Shown here one piece after another: positions 1-9,528 of a DNA stretch of 64,000 nt. Under the pieces are notes generated by a model that ran no database searches, was not told where the DNA came from, and saw nothing but the letters and a program-made list of their open reading frames with translations. The stretch covers positions 198,989,239 through 199,053,238 of the forward strand of contig CP136069.1 in assembly GCA_032622095.1 (NCBI GenBank). Direction: 5' to 3'. The DNA comes from Siphonodentalium dalli. Lineage: Eukaryota; Mollusca; Scaphopoda; Gadilida; Siphonodentaliidae. Numbering within the stretch: the stretch's first letter is position 1; every line of letters begins with the position of its first letter. Made by a program: the position numbers and the translations under genes.

Positions 1-265
1 GAAAACTTCCGGACGGATTTCGACGAAACTTGATACCTAAGTGTACGTTTGTCCGGGAAGTGTTTTGGACGGGTCAAAGTGTGATGCTTGATCTTCAAAA
101 TGGTCGATTCAAGATCAAATCGGGTAATAGTGGCGGATTTCGACGAAATTCGATAGCTAGGGATACTTTTGTCCGGGCAGTGTTTTGGACGGCTTAACTC
201 GTAACCCCGACCTGACATTGACATTCAAAACGGTAAATTCAAGGTCAAATCTGGTCAAATTTCGC
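1..265. repeat. Degenerate Helitron-like repeat block, 3' part
   Basis: Right-hand end of the block described at 9529-10250, cut by the window start. It holds two ~122-bp repeats beginning CGGATTTCGACGAAA. Confidence 0.6.
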
Positions 266-285
266 ATAACTAGATCCGACGAAGC

Positions 286-330
286 ACCATAGGTCGCCTC
301 GCATATATAAGAGAATGCATTGGCTTAACA
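286..330. repeat. Solo right arm of hairpin H2 (all units)
   Basis: 45 nt identical to the right half of H2 and its 3' flank (8151-8195), with no left arm nearby. Equivalent copies lie at 10271-10315, 20256-20300, 30498-30542, 41785-41829 (one base change) and 53698-53742. Each sits just after the Helitron-like repeat block. Confidence 0.75.
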
Positions 331-609
331 GTTGTTCTTCTGCCTGTGGTCTGCTGTTATTACCTGTATATGTCCCTCTAAATGAACATTAGACTGTCTC
401 AATGTATACATATATAACTCAATGTGTTAGTCCACTTAGTCAGGTAGGGTTACAGTAATGTGGAACACTCCGTTGGGGAAATATGATGGGATCGGAGAGT
501 ACCCTTCCTCATAGTAGTTATCCTCGTAATTTTATACCCAAATTGGGCACCCCACGGTGTCATTCTTATAGATACATTGATTATATACAGTGATTCAGAC
601 CGTGTCAAA

Positions 610-1174
610 CTTAACACTGCCATCATGTTCATAACGTGAGGAAATCATTCATAGAGTACAGTCCCTGCAACGATGGACTTAACACTGCCATCATGTTCTC
701 AACATGTGAGGAAATCACTCATAGAGTTCAGACCCCTGCTACGATGGACTTAACACTGCCATCATGTTCATAACATGTGAGGAAATCACTCATAGAGTTC
801 AGTCCCCTGCTACGATGGACTTAACACTGCCATCATTTTCATAACATGAGTGGAAATCACTCATAGAGTTCAGTCCCTGCTACGATGGACTTAACACTGC
901 CACCATGTTCATAACGTGAGGAAATCACTCATAGAGTTCAGTCCCCTGCTACGATGGACTTAACACTGCCATCATGTTCATAACGTGAGGAAATCACTCA
1001 TAGATTTCAGTCCCCTGTTACGATGGACTTAACACTGCCATCATGTTCATAACGTGAGGAAATCACTCATAGAGTTCAGTCCCCTGCTACGATGGACTTA
1101 ACACTGCCATCATGTGTTCATAACGTGAGGAAATCACTCATAGAGTTCAGCCCCCTGCTACGATGGACTTAACA
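610..1174. repeat. 69-bp minisatellite, 8 copies (U1)
   Basis: Eight head-to-tail copies of a ~69-70 bp unit starting CTTAACACTGCCATCATGTT and ending TACGATGGA, followed by a truncated ninth start. Copies differ by single bases and by short TG or ATG insertions. The 5' flank (331-609) holds nothing I recognise beyond a 60-codon minus-strand ORF that runs into the minisatellite and looks spurious. Confidence 0.95.
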
Positions 1175-1269
1175 ATGGCGCTCGATGGGTGTGCATCACC
1201 GACTTCAACTGTAGAACTTCAATCTGTTTCTAGGTTTCCCATGGCAGTTGAGGCCTAATCAGACTGAGT

Positions 1270-1882
1270 GTGAATTCGGTGATGCTATCCCGCCTTGTGG
1301 AATAGTGTCATTAAATTCACCTTTTGGTGACCTAATTATGCAAATGTTAGACACACTAAATTCAGGCTTTGCTGTTTCATATTATTTTCTTAACCACCAC
1401 TTATCCAGGTGAAGAAAAATTGGGGGGTATATTGGACTGAGTTTGTCTTCTGCCTGTCAGGCGGTCCTTCTATACGCCTGTTGTGATGTCCATAAATCCG
1501 TCTATCAACAATTGTTGTCTTCTCCATATTAAAGACCGAATGTGTTCATATGTTTTGGTGTGCATGTTCCCTAGGTGACTTACAATCAGATTTGTTCAAA
1601 TAAGTTCACCAGATCAAATAGGTCATAAGCCAGGGCCATAACTCTTTCCCTCCATAGTAATTCTTAAAACAATATCTTCTCAAGAACAATTGGGCCTATA
1701 CAGCTTATATTTGGTATGGAGGAGCCTTGGGTGACCGGGGTTCAGGTTTGTTCAAATGGGGTAATTTTTAGGAAATGAGGCCCCCAGAGGGTGAATTCGG
1801 TGATGCTAGCCCACCCTGCGGAATAGTGTCATTAAATTCACCATTTGGGGATCTCATTCTGCAAAGGTCAGACACACTAAAT
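1270..1882. repeat. Pair of 92-bp direct repeats with 429-bp spacer (U1)
   Basis: Two 92-bp segments at 1270-1361 and 1791-1882, about 88% identical by eye, both starting GTGAATTCGGTGATGCTA and ending ACACACTAAAT. The spacer contains phrases such as AGGGCCATAACTC and TTCTCAAGAACAATTGGGCC that I associate with dispersed bivalve repeats. A weaker relative of the 92-bp repeat lies in intron 3 of the gene near 4503-4560. A remnant of a mobile element is likely, but no terminal structure was found. Confidence 0.7.
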
Positions 1883-3158
1883 ATATATAAAAGAATCAAT
1901 GGACAAGAGAAAACATTATTTGAAATAACTAATATTCATCAATAGCTTTTTACAAAATATGGCAACAGACTATTTTTAAGCTTATTCAACACGTAATAAC
2001 AAGTCATCAACTTTCAAGTCATCAACTTTTCAATTTTCCATCACTATTATTAAATATCAGTAATTCGATCCGAAACCATACAACTACTTTCATAATTATC
2101 TCAATTCAGAGATATCACATGTACTTGTGGCTACATATACATGTTATAGATGTATTAGTCATTTATGATAAAATAATTATTCGTTTTTGTTTTTGTTTGA
2201 TTACCTGTCATTAGTCGACAGTTTTATTATATTGTTATATATTTGGATACACGACGATTATTATATTGTTATATCCAATAAAATAATTGAATTGAGAATA
2301 TTGATATTACTAGATGAATGGATATCATAGATGGGGATTCACATTTGTTCTAATATGGCCAGATATAAGAGAATTAACTCTTCTCTATGTTGTTTGGTAC
2401 TGGTATAATAATATTGATCTCTATGCAGCCTGGGTGGGGGCAATATTTGAGGCAATGGGGAGGGAGTGTAGAGGGGGTGGAGTTTTGACCCCCCTACTTT
2501 AATCAAAATTTAAACAGTTATAAATTTCATGCCTGATACAACATTAGTTGTACATGTAGATTGGATGTTCACACCAAAAATAGGTTAGAATTGTTCTCAT
2601 AGTTTATTTTCTTCCCAACATTTATGTTTTTAAATCAGCAGTCCATATGTTCCTACTTCGGGTTAAACTGTTGGACAGAATTGGCCTCAAATTTTAACTT
2701 TATGGGGGTGTCAGGTTGGTAATTTTCAAACGTTTGAGATCTTGAAGTACTGGTACCAGTTGTAAAGTTCAACCTAAGAGGGATGTGCAAAAGGATTTTC
2801 GTGAACTTAGTACTGTGGTATGGTTGTCTTCTTTAAAAGGTAAGAGGTTGGAGATTTGTCAGTGGTGCGCAATTAGAAAGTTCAAGGCGAGGAGCCCTGT
2901 TCATCTGAGAACATCCAGCTATGTCCATGTTTAGAACTACTTGTCTTAAGTGATTTTGTCGAGTATTGACTGTTGTAACTTGTAGTCTTCAGAGTCCCAG
3001 TCTTTACAGTCTGGTAGGCGACCCACAGTCATTGACTGTCTTGTAAGCAACTTAGAAAAAAAAGACTACCAAAGATACCTTTATTTGCGAGCTACTATTC
3101 GACGAAACTTCCGCCCACAACCGCTTCGTAACTAGGCCACGAATTCGGGGTAGAAACG
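1883..3158. other. Upstream intergenic stretch, no gene recognised (U1)
   Basis: AT-rich DNA between the direct repeats and the promoter. It contains a short tandem duplication of AAGTCATCAACTTT near 1997-2030, the Helitron empty site at 2231/2232 and the 116-bp indel junction at 2299/2300. The 62-codon ORF at 2314-2502 changes its start by frameshift and gains a codon in type B, so I do not call it a gene. The same stretch occurs in U2 and U3; in U4-U6 it carries the Helitron. Confidence 0.6.
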
Positions 3159-3296
3159 TGACGTCATAAACGAATGGTACGTTACGTTGAGTTAGTTTTC
3201 TATATGACATTATTAATATTCTTTCTATATACTGCTTCGACTAAATTTTACTCGCTAAAGTAATAGAACACAGACCTAGACTATTAGTATATAGTT
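3159..3296 (+). promoter_or_regulatory. Putative promoter with CRE site, copy 1
   Basis: A full CRE palindrome TGACGTCA lies at 3159-3166. A TATA-like TATATA lies near 3226, about 70 bp before the ATG, with an expected start site near 3255. CRE sites bind CREB/ATF bZIP factors. The position upstream of the gene suggests a promoter, but this is inferred from motifs only. Confidence 0.35.
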
Positions 3297-5661
3297 ATGG
3301 ATTCAATTAGTTCTAGAAGGTAAGCTCAAATTATATTTTTATTTAATTTAATTAGAATGAAAGATGAATATATAATTTATTCGCGATTGTAATAAGATGT
3401 AAATTTCGCGATTATATATAGCGCGCGATAACTATATATAACGAAATTAAGAAATTTTGGGTGTTTCGAGGGAGAACTCATCGTTTATTGCGCATCCCTT
3501 TATCACAAAGGCTGGAGTGCTCACAACTGGACTGAGCATGTCTCGTTAATGATGAATTAATGGGATATCTATGTTATCAAACGAATATGTTAATTTCAGT
3601 AGCGGAAGACACAATTTGGAAATGGACTTCGAACTAAAGAAGATCGCAAATTCCGCAGCATTCGGTTCGGGTGATGATGTAATGGAGACCTGGAGTCATC
3701 TGACTGCATTCAGCTCGTGTGGCGATGTAATGGAGGCCTGGACACCCCTGACTGCGATGATGGAATGTGATGGTGAGTATATTAAGGGGGGTGGGTCAAG
3801 TGGCCAATTTTAATGGGGATTTCCATGCAAATGTTATATGCGAATCAGTTGTCGGGGAACGAAAGCAGCCAACTGGCATTTATTTTTTCCACTCGTTTTC
3901 AATTCCACATATCTGCATAGACTCCAGCCAACAATTAATTTCAATTAATTATACTTCTTTATGTTTAAACATATTTTTATCGTAATATAATATTACAAGA
4001 GTGATCGGGGCACAAGTTTTGAAAACTTACCTTTCTTTACTGGCGATATACACTGAGATCGCGCTATTTGCACAAATGAGTATAGTGTTTATTTTTTCAT
4101 CCTCTCAGATATATCTGTCTCCATTCCGGATAACTGTCTGGTGGAAGCTGTTGATAACGTGTGTCAATCTGCACCAAACTACGGATGGCTGTTTGGAAAC
4201 AGAGGTAAGCTTGTTACCAGGCCCCAGAGTCCACAGGGGGGGGGTGAATTTAGTGACGCAACATGCTCAGACCTCATATCCCTTTGAAAGTATCTTTATT
4301 ATCAAATTAACTAGATTTTTAGTTCCTTTACAAACTTTACAAAAAAAGTTCATTTTTCATTTTAGTTTAGTTTCTCTATATCCCCAGATTGGCAGACGAC
4401 ACAATAATAGAGGTGTCCAATGGGCACGTCACCATCTGTGAACTTAAATTTGAGTCTATATATGTCTCCCATAGCAAATGAGGCCATGTAGAATGAGGTC
4501 CACATATGGGCAATTTAGTGATGTTAGCCCGCTGTCACCCTCTGGGAATCATTCTGCACATGACCACCACCATATTTTGAGACCTGACTGTTGCCTCAGT
4601 ATGTCTTATTCGATGATAACTGTGCAAGGTCTACTGAATTTAAATAAAATCTCTATGTATAATGTAGAAAATGTAGAAAAACAATATTGTTCCCGTCTTA
4701 TGTTTAGGTCATATTATATGTATTATATATGTGATGTGGTGTGTAAGATACCACGTAAAGCTCACATTACACCAATATTGTTCACGCTACATTGGCTTCC
4801 GGTTTCCAGATTAATAGTGTGGTCGTGGGAGAGTTGAACCCAGAAGAAATTGGATACAAATTGGTGTCATTCGGATCGACTCGAAACAACACCAGGAAAA
4901 AAATATCCGTATTATAAGTTCAAGATGCTCGCAACGACTTACAAGTCATCAAAAACTGTGCACCACAATAACCCAAACATAACATATATGCATATGTACA
5001 ACCGAGGCATCTTAGGTCCGAGGACTTAGTGTTCTTATACCGTACCCAAAGGTTGATCGTATATATATAGTTTCAGTGACATGTCGTATATTCCATAGCC
5101 GGACCGACTCTCTGGATGCATGATCACCCGCAACCGCCCTGGATATGATGAATTCAAATGTCTTTTGAAAACTCTTCTGAACACTTGGGCGTGGAACTAT
5201 ACTGAACTAGCTATTAATGCGGGCTACATAATGATCCCTTGTTTAAACTTGAAATTTGTGAATTTATTTTAATGTTGTCCCTTGAAACCTCGGTGTTATG
5301 TGCGCTATACAAGAAATGTGTCAATTGATATAATGTCTAATCTATACATTTAATAGGAGAGAATCTATATAGAGACGTCGATTGTTGCCCCATATGTGTT
5401 GTTGTTGTTGTTGTTATTTTATTCTACATTTTGTTCTCTAATTGTTGTTTTTTCTTACATTCCTTATTTTTCTTCCTTTCTTTCATTTGCGCATACAATT
5501 TCAATGATGGATATTTCTCTTTTTCAGACGAGACAAATAACGAAATCGTCGTGGGAGGTAATGACCTAATCATTCCCAGAAAAATCAATAAATGCAGAAG
5601 AATTGCCCGGGCAGTTAGAAGAAGTTTCGGATGCATCATGAGAGATTACACATTACAGTAA
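3297..5661 (+). CDS. Unrecognised four-exon gene, 141-residue basic-tailed protein (copy 1)
   Basis: Coding exons are 3297-3319, 3600-3772, 4109-4204 and 5528-5661, 426 nt in total, encoding 141 residues plus TAA. Donors are AAG|GTAAGC, ATG|GTGAGT and GAG|GTAAGC. Acceptors end TTTCAG, CTCTCAG and TTTTTCAG. The introns fall in phases 2, 1 and 1 and all joins keep the frame. The protein has tandem repeats at residues 34-48 and 50-64 with pattern D-V-M-E-x-W-x-x-L-T-A-x-x-x-C, cysteines at 48, 64, 75, 84, 120 and 133, and a basic tail with nine Arg/Lys between 115 and 136. No signal peptide or membrane segment is visible, so as modelled it would be cytosolic or nuclear. An alternative upstream first exon encoding a signal peptide cannot be excluded, since exon 1 gives only seven residues. 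I do not recognise the family. The exons are kept in all six units. An ATTAAA lies at 6051; no nearer poly(A) signal was seen. Confidence 0.6.
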
Positions 5662-5745
5662 AACACAATTGATGATATACATACTAATTTCTAAGCCAGA
5701 AACGACAATATTATACACCAATTGCATGCCTTGGGTGAAGTGTCG

Positions 5746-5860
5746 GGAACGATTTTCCCGAGGTTGTGTCTTTTGAACAACACACAGGACTATTGACCAA
5801 GGCCGCAGGTAAATAGTCCTACTTGCTGTTCATAATACACCATCGTGGGGAAATAGCGCT
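5746..5860. repeat. Near-palindromic ~115-bp repeat P1 (U1)
   Basis: The sequence folds back almost end to end around AAGGCCGCA. The inner arms are GGACTATTGACC and GGTAAATAGTCC with one mismatch; the outer arms pair TTTTCCCGAGGTTGTGT with ACACCATCGTGGGGAAAT imperfectly. Two diverged relatives lie further on, at 6850-6963 and 7320-7430. Probably a foldback MITE-like element just 3' of the gene; it would be in the 3' UTR if transcription runs that far. Confidence 0.7.
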
Positions 5861-6067
5861 CGCTATATTGCACACAAGGCTGTCAATATATGTCAGTGAG
5901 TACGGATTCAAACACAAAAGTACTGAAATTCAATATATGGCAAATTCTTACACATCTTACTAATATTTGGCCAAATACATACCCATTTCTTTATGATTGC
6001 ATTGGCTATACACATATGCGTGTCTTTAACAGTTTCATAACGGGAGTAGCATTAAAGACCATGTGCC

Positions 6068-6130
6068 AGTGCATTATCTTATATATGCGAGTCTCCCATA
6101 AGGACCCTCGCATATATAAGAGAATGCACT
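6068..6130. repeat. 63-nt hairpin H1 (U1)
   Basis: Arms of 24 nt at 6068-6091 and 6107-6130 are complementary with one mismatch; the loop is 15 nt. The arm sequence (…CTTATATATGCGAG) is shared with hairpin H2 at 8124-8190. A short foldback (MITE-like) element is the simplest reading. Confidence 0.75.
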
Positions 6131-6753
6131 TGCTTACAAGGTCAATGCAAATATTGTGAGGCCACTGTATTTTAAGAGGATGCATTAATTGGCACAGAGT
6201 TTTCGCAAAATTTCAGGAAGCTCCTGCCATGGAAGGGTTATCATCTTATCTGTGCATGATCGTCCATCCGGGTATCGAACTGGGGTCTTGGATCAATCAT
6301 CGACGTATATTAAATATAGATCGATGGATCAATGGATGGATCATCTGGGGACGGTGGTCGCTGTTTGTCCCTGGGTCAGCCCGCCGATGTGTCGGAGCAC
6401 TGGTCGAGTGCGGATGACAGCTATCGTCCAACGGTTGGCACAGTGGGCGGCCATGATTGCTGTCTTCGGGTTCATCGGGTGATTTGTCTTTTCTTTCTGG
6501 GCGCTAGGGAGATCGAAGGGTGGGCGCTCTACTCGGAGTGAAATCACATTTTTACTCGGCTCGAATTATTGTAAACATTACGATCCTTATACACATCAGA
6601 AAGACTTCTAATTAACTGTTCAATGCATATGTACGCTGGCACTATGGCAGACCACTTATTAATATTAGTGTTCAATGCAAAATGTTTAGTTCGTGTCTTT
6701 GGAAGATTGTGTGATTGCTCAGTTATTGTTTGTCAATATCATACGGCGTAATA
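6131..6753. other. GC-richer stretch between H1 and the foldback element (U1)
   Basis: Contains overlapping ORFs of 60-100 codons on both strands. None is preserved between types: type B lacks a 36-bp block flanked by GGATCAAT (about 6298-6333) and has other indels that shift frame. I therefore do not call a gene here. An A-box-like TGGCACAGTGG (about 6436) and a minus-strand B-box-like AGTTCGATACC (about 6270) hint at an old tRNA-derived SINE, but spacing and orientation do not fit well. The same stretch occurs in every unit. Confidence 0.35.
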
Positions 6754-7856
6754 TGAGAATTCATTGTGAGCACGGAGGATTCGATGTGATGCCAATGAGG
6801 GTTCTATAGCGTTTTTGGTTGTTTTGTTTTTCCTTTTCAGTAAAGTAGCGAGAACTATTTTCCCGAGGTTGTGTCTTTTGAACAGCACGCAGGACTATTG
6901 ACCAAGGCCGCAGGTAAATAGTTCTGCTTGCTATTCAGAATACACCATCGAGGGGAAATAGGGCTGGGTATTGCACACCAATGTGCATTTTTTGGTTATT
7001 AGTGGTAACTCATACAAAGAGGTTCACTGCTTGATAGTAAACATGTAATTGCTAACATTTGGTCATTTTCCCGGTGGGGAGACCCTTCTCGCACACCTAT
7101 AGACCGTCGAATGGGTGTGGATGGCACTGGGTATATATAATTCATATTTACTAGCCAGGTACTGCCAACAAAAAAAATCAGTGCAATTGATAAATGGCTT
7201 TAAACACAAATATCAACGCGGAGGTGTTGTGATTATCAATATACAGACATCACAACACATAAGTATACCACGGTTGCATGGCACTGTGGCCCATTTACGT
7301 CTCATGACGCGCACAGTTGCGAAAATTATTTTCAGGATGTGATGTCTTTTGAATATCATGCAGGACTATTTACCAAAGCCGCAGGTAAATAGTCCGGCTT
7401 GTTGTTCAGAAGACATCATCGAGGGGGAACACTATTGAACACTATTGAACACCAATTAAGGCAGTCAATACGTGTTGTATTGACACAATTCTCCCCAGGC
7501 AGCCGAGGGATACATACATCATAGTGCAAGTAAATACGCACATGTCTTAGACAATGCAAAACTGTGACGATTTAGTTGCAATAACCGAGCATTTTATCAA
7601 ATGCACTTATTTTTTCGTTGAGAGTACAAAGCTAGTGAACAGGATATCAATATACACAGTGCCATATATATGGCTTATACATATGTGAGAAGGGTCTCCC
7701 CACTGGGCAAACGACCAAATGTTATCATTTACATGTTTATTATCAAGCAATGAACCTCTTTGTATGAGCTACAAAACAAACAAAAATAAATGCACAAAAA
7801 CGCTCACACCCTCGTTGGCATCACATCGAATCTTCCGTGCTCTCAACGAATCCTCG
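6754..7856. mobile_element. ~1.1-kb foldback (long inverted repeat) element (U1)
   Basis: Two long arms are imperfect reverse complements. 6754-6802 pairs with about 7808-7856 (for example ATTCGATGTGATGCCAA). 6990-7095 pairs with about 7685-7775 (for example GGTGGGGAGACCCTTCTC). 7120-7200 pairs with about 7590-7668. Palindrome P2 (6850-6963) interrupts the left arm and P3 (7320-7430) lies in the centre. A further hairpin GTGTTGTGAT/ATCACAACAC lies near 7223-7260. No coding capacity. Probably a non-autonomous foldback transposon with nested palindromes; target duplications were not identified. Confidence 0.65.
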
Positions 7857-8123
7857 GATCGATTACGCAATGTGAACATGATTTAGTTTGAACTTGTGTA
7901 TATAATTTATTGTGATTTTTCTACATACATGAGTTATTTCTTGTGTATATAATTCTATTGTAGTAGTCTATAATAAATCAATTATTTCCTCTGACTTTAT
8001 TTTTATTTTTCTATTTATCCTTTGTATACTCATGGACGAGTAGATCCCTTAGGAAATGTTTCAGATAATATGTGACCCGCCATATCAAATCCAGTCGGAA
8101 GTCGGGATTTGTTTTACCCTGTG

Positions 8124-8190
8124 CCAATGCATTCTCTTATATATGCGAGTCGACCATAGGTCGCCTCGCATATATAAGAGAATGCATTGG
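8124..8190. repeat. 67-nt near-perfect hairpin H2 (U1)
   Basis: Arms of 26 nt at 8124-8149 and 8165-8190 are perfectly complementary. After one mismatch the stem continues for 5 bp (CGACC/GGTCG) around a 3-nt loop ATA. The right half plus flank recurs alone at 286-330. Size and fold resemble a pre-miRNA, but a perfect stem related to H1 and to a solo arm points to a MITE-like element. Confidence 0.8.
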
Positions 8191-8421
8191 CTTAACAACT
8201 TTTTATCATGTTTTTTAAATAAATGTTTCTTACAATTTTTAGGACATAAAATAAAAAAACATCCATTACCCTGCAGGGAGCCCCCACACATATATAGAAG
8301 CACATAGAAGAGTGTCGTCTGCTCATGTTTGTCTGGGGCTCTGTATGGGTGAAATTATAAAATTGTTAAAGAATACAAGAACAAATTATTAAAATTGTTG
8401 CTTTTCAAGTTTAGGCGTGAA

Positions 8422-8598
8422 TGACGTCATTAATTTTTACAATACCATGAAACAGCATTTCGACGCGATGAAAATCCGGACAAGAAAAATGGGTTAAAAA
8501 TCACGTGATTTTGGCCTATAGATTAGTTTCGTTTGACCAATTTCGTTGGTTAGCTGAATAAAATCAGCGAAGACGTCATGACATGGTCCATGACGTCA
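8422..8598. promoter_or_regulatory. Pair of CRE palindromes (U1)
   Basis: Full TGACGTCA sites lie at 8422-8429 and 8591-8598. The second is half of an inverted pair GACGTCATG/CATGACGTC (8572-8580 and 8589-8597). Between them lies TCACGTGA (8501-8508), part of a 16-bp perfect palindrome AAAATCACGTGATTTT found only in U1 and U2. Together with the promoter site there are three full CREs per unit. Whether they act as enhancers is unknown. Confidence 0.35.
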
Positions 8599-9009
8599 TT
8601 TGCGTCATTTGGTGTTGTGGGCTAGAATCCAGAAAATATTGGTCTCCGCAGGAAACACTGATTTCACATCAGTATACTAGACTTGGTTGCATTTATAACC
8701 GTTTTCGCAAAAGATATATGCGAAAATAGCACAAGCAAACGTGCCTGCTTCAGAATCAAATTACCACAGTTGAATAGCCAAGGATGTACCCTTTCCAACA
8801 ATGTATAGCACGACATCGTGTGTTGCGCCGATGTTTACTTATGGTGTTTTGTAATAACGATCCCGCCTTAGCTGCGTGTAATTTTCCTCCGGACAAATTG
8901 CTTAGCGAAAAATCCCCCTAATAGGCGGACAACATATTCAGCAAGTTCCCGTCTCGCAACGATTTGGCCTCACAGACATATCAGCGGCTTATCAATTCCT
9001 TCGAGATAA
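8599..9009. other. Conserved stretch of unknown function (U1)
   Basis: About 400 bp with few A/B differences. It contains a small hairpin TTTTCGCA/TGCGAAAA near 8702-8724. No gene was recognised. The same stretch occurs in all units just before the 68-codon ORF. Confidence 0.4.
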
Positions 9010-9216
9010 ATGATTGAACCAATCTACCCTAACAAGGGGGATTTTTTCACGGTTGTATATCGCGCGAATAGTATTGGCTGGCTGCCAGGTATTCACACTC
9101 AACATCGGAACGCGGCTTATTATTTGAAATCATTTGTGAGCAGTGGTGGCGGCGAGGAAGTCAAATTATATGTCCACCATAACATGGGTCGCCTTCGTTG
9201 GAGAAGCTGGAATTAA
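9010..9216 (+). CDS. 68-codon ORF of uncertain coding status (U1, type A)
   Basis: The ATG follows directly after an in-frame TAA, so the ORF cannot extend upstream as an open exon. The product would be soluble, with aromatic and basic residues towards the end (R-L-R-W-R-S-W-N) and a GGG run. No family recognised, no signal peptide. The frame is open in all six units. A and B versions differ at seven bases without indels, five of them replacements. Downstream to 9528 lies TGACCTTGACC-rich repeat DNA. It could be a single-exon small gene or chance. Confidence 0.25.
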   Translation: MIEPIYPNKGDFFTVVYRANSIGWLPGIHTQHRNAAYYLKSFVSSGGGEEVKLYVHHNMGRLRWRSWN

Positions 9217-9528
9217 GCCTCAACCAAATTTGTTGTCAAGTTGATGTGGGGGGCTTATATGACCTTGACCTTGACCATAAAACGACCTTGACCTCTGTTG
9301 AAAGACATCTCACTTAAAGGGCCATTTTGCTAGATATGTGTTGCGATGTACGCGCTCATGTCAATATGCAGAGGCCTTTTATAGCTATCCTTTAGAAATA
9401 TACCGGTATCGAGGCTCCTCCTACATACTCGAGTCTGTATCTGACGAACAGAAACATGGGAGTACGATATCAATTTAAACTTGACCTCCATAAAGAATCT
9501 ATTATATATTTGAGGAAAGTTTGTGGTC

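Noticed and set aside
610-1174. CRISPR-like array
   Set aside because: The 69-bp units are contiguous, with no unique spacers, in eukaryotic DNA: an ordinary minisatellite.
2314-2502. 62-codon tryptophan/tyrosine-rich ORF upstream of the gene
   Set aside because: In type B the start is changed by a 1-base insertion and the end by another frame change, and there is no splice or codon evidence for a gene.
4001-4441. 146-codon + strand ORF across intron 2, exon 3 and intron 3
   Set aside because: It reads exon 3 in the wrong frame, has low-complexity hydrophobic sequence, and is broken by a G-run length change in U3 and by indels in type B. It is a shadow of the spliced gene.
5424-5639. Minus-strand 71-codon ORF opposite exon 4
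   Set aside because: It is the reverse-complement shadow of exon 4 and its pyrimidine tract, with a lysine-rich end coming from the poly-pyrimidine sequence.
6263-6480. Possible tRNA gene or tRNA-derived SINE (A-box- and B-box-like motifs)
   Set aside because: The motifs lie on opposite strands or have wrong spacing, the T-arm would not pair, and no cloverleaf can be drawn.
6189-6547. ORFs of 60-111 codons on both strands downstream of the gene
   Set aside because: Frames are not kept between A and B units because of several indels; in U2 a single extra T lengthens the minus-strand ORF. No recognisable domain.
8056-8307. 83- to 111-codon ORF across hairpin H2
   Set aside because: Its length differs between U1 and U2 because of a single C indel near 8281, and it reads through the inverted repeat on both strands with the same peptide phrase.
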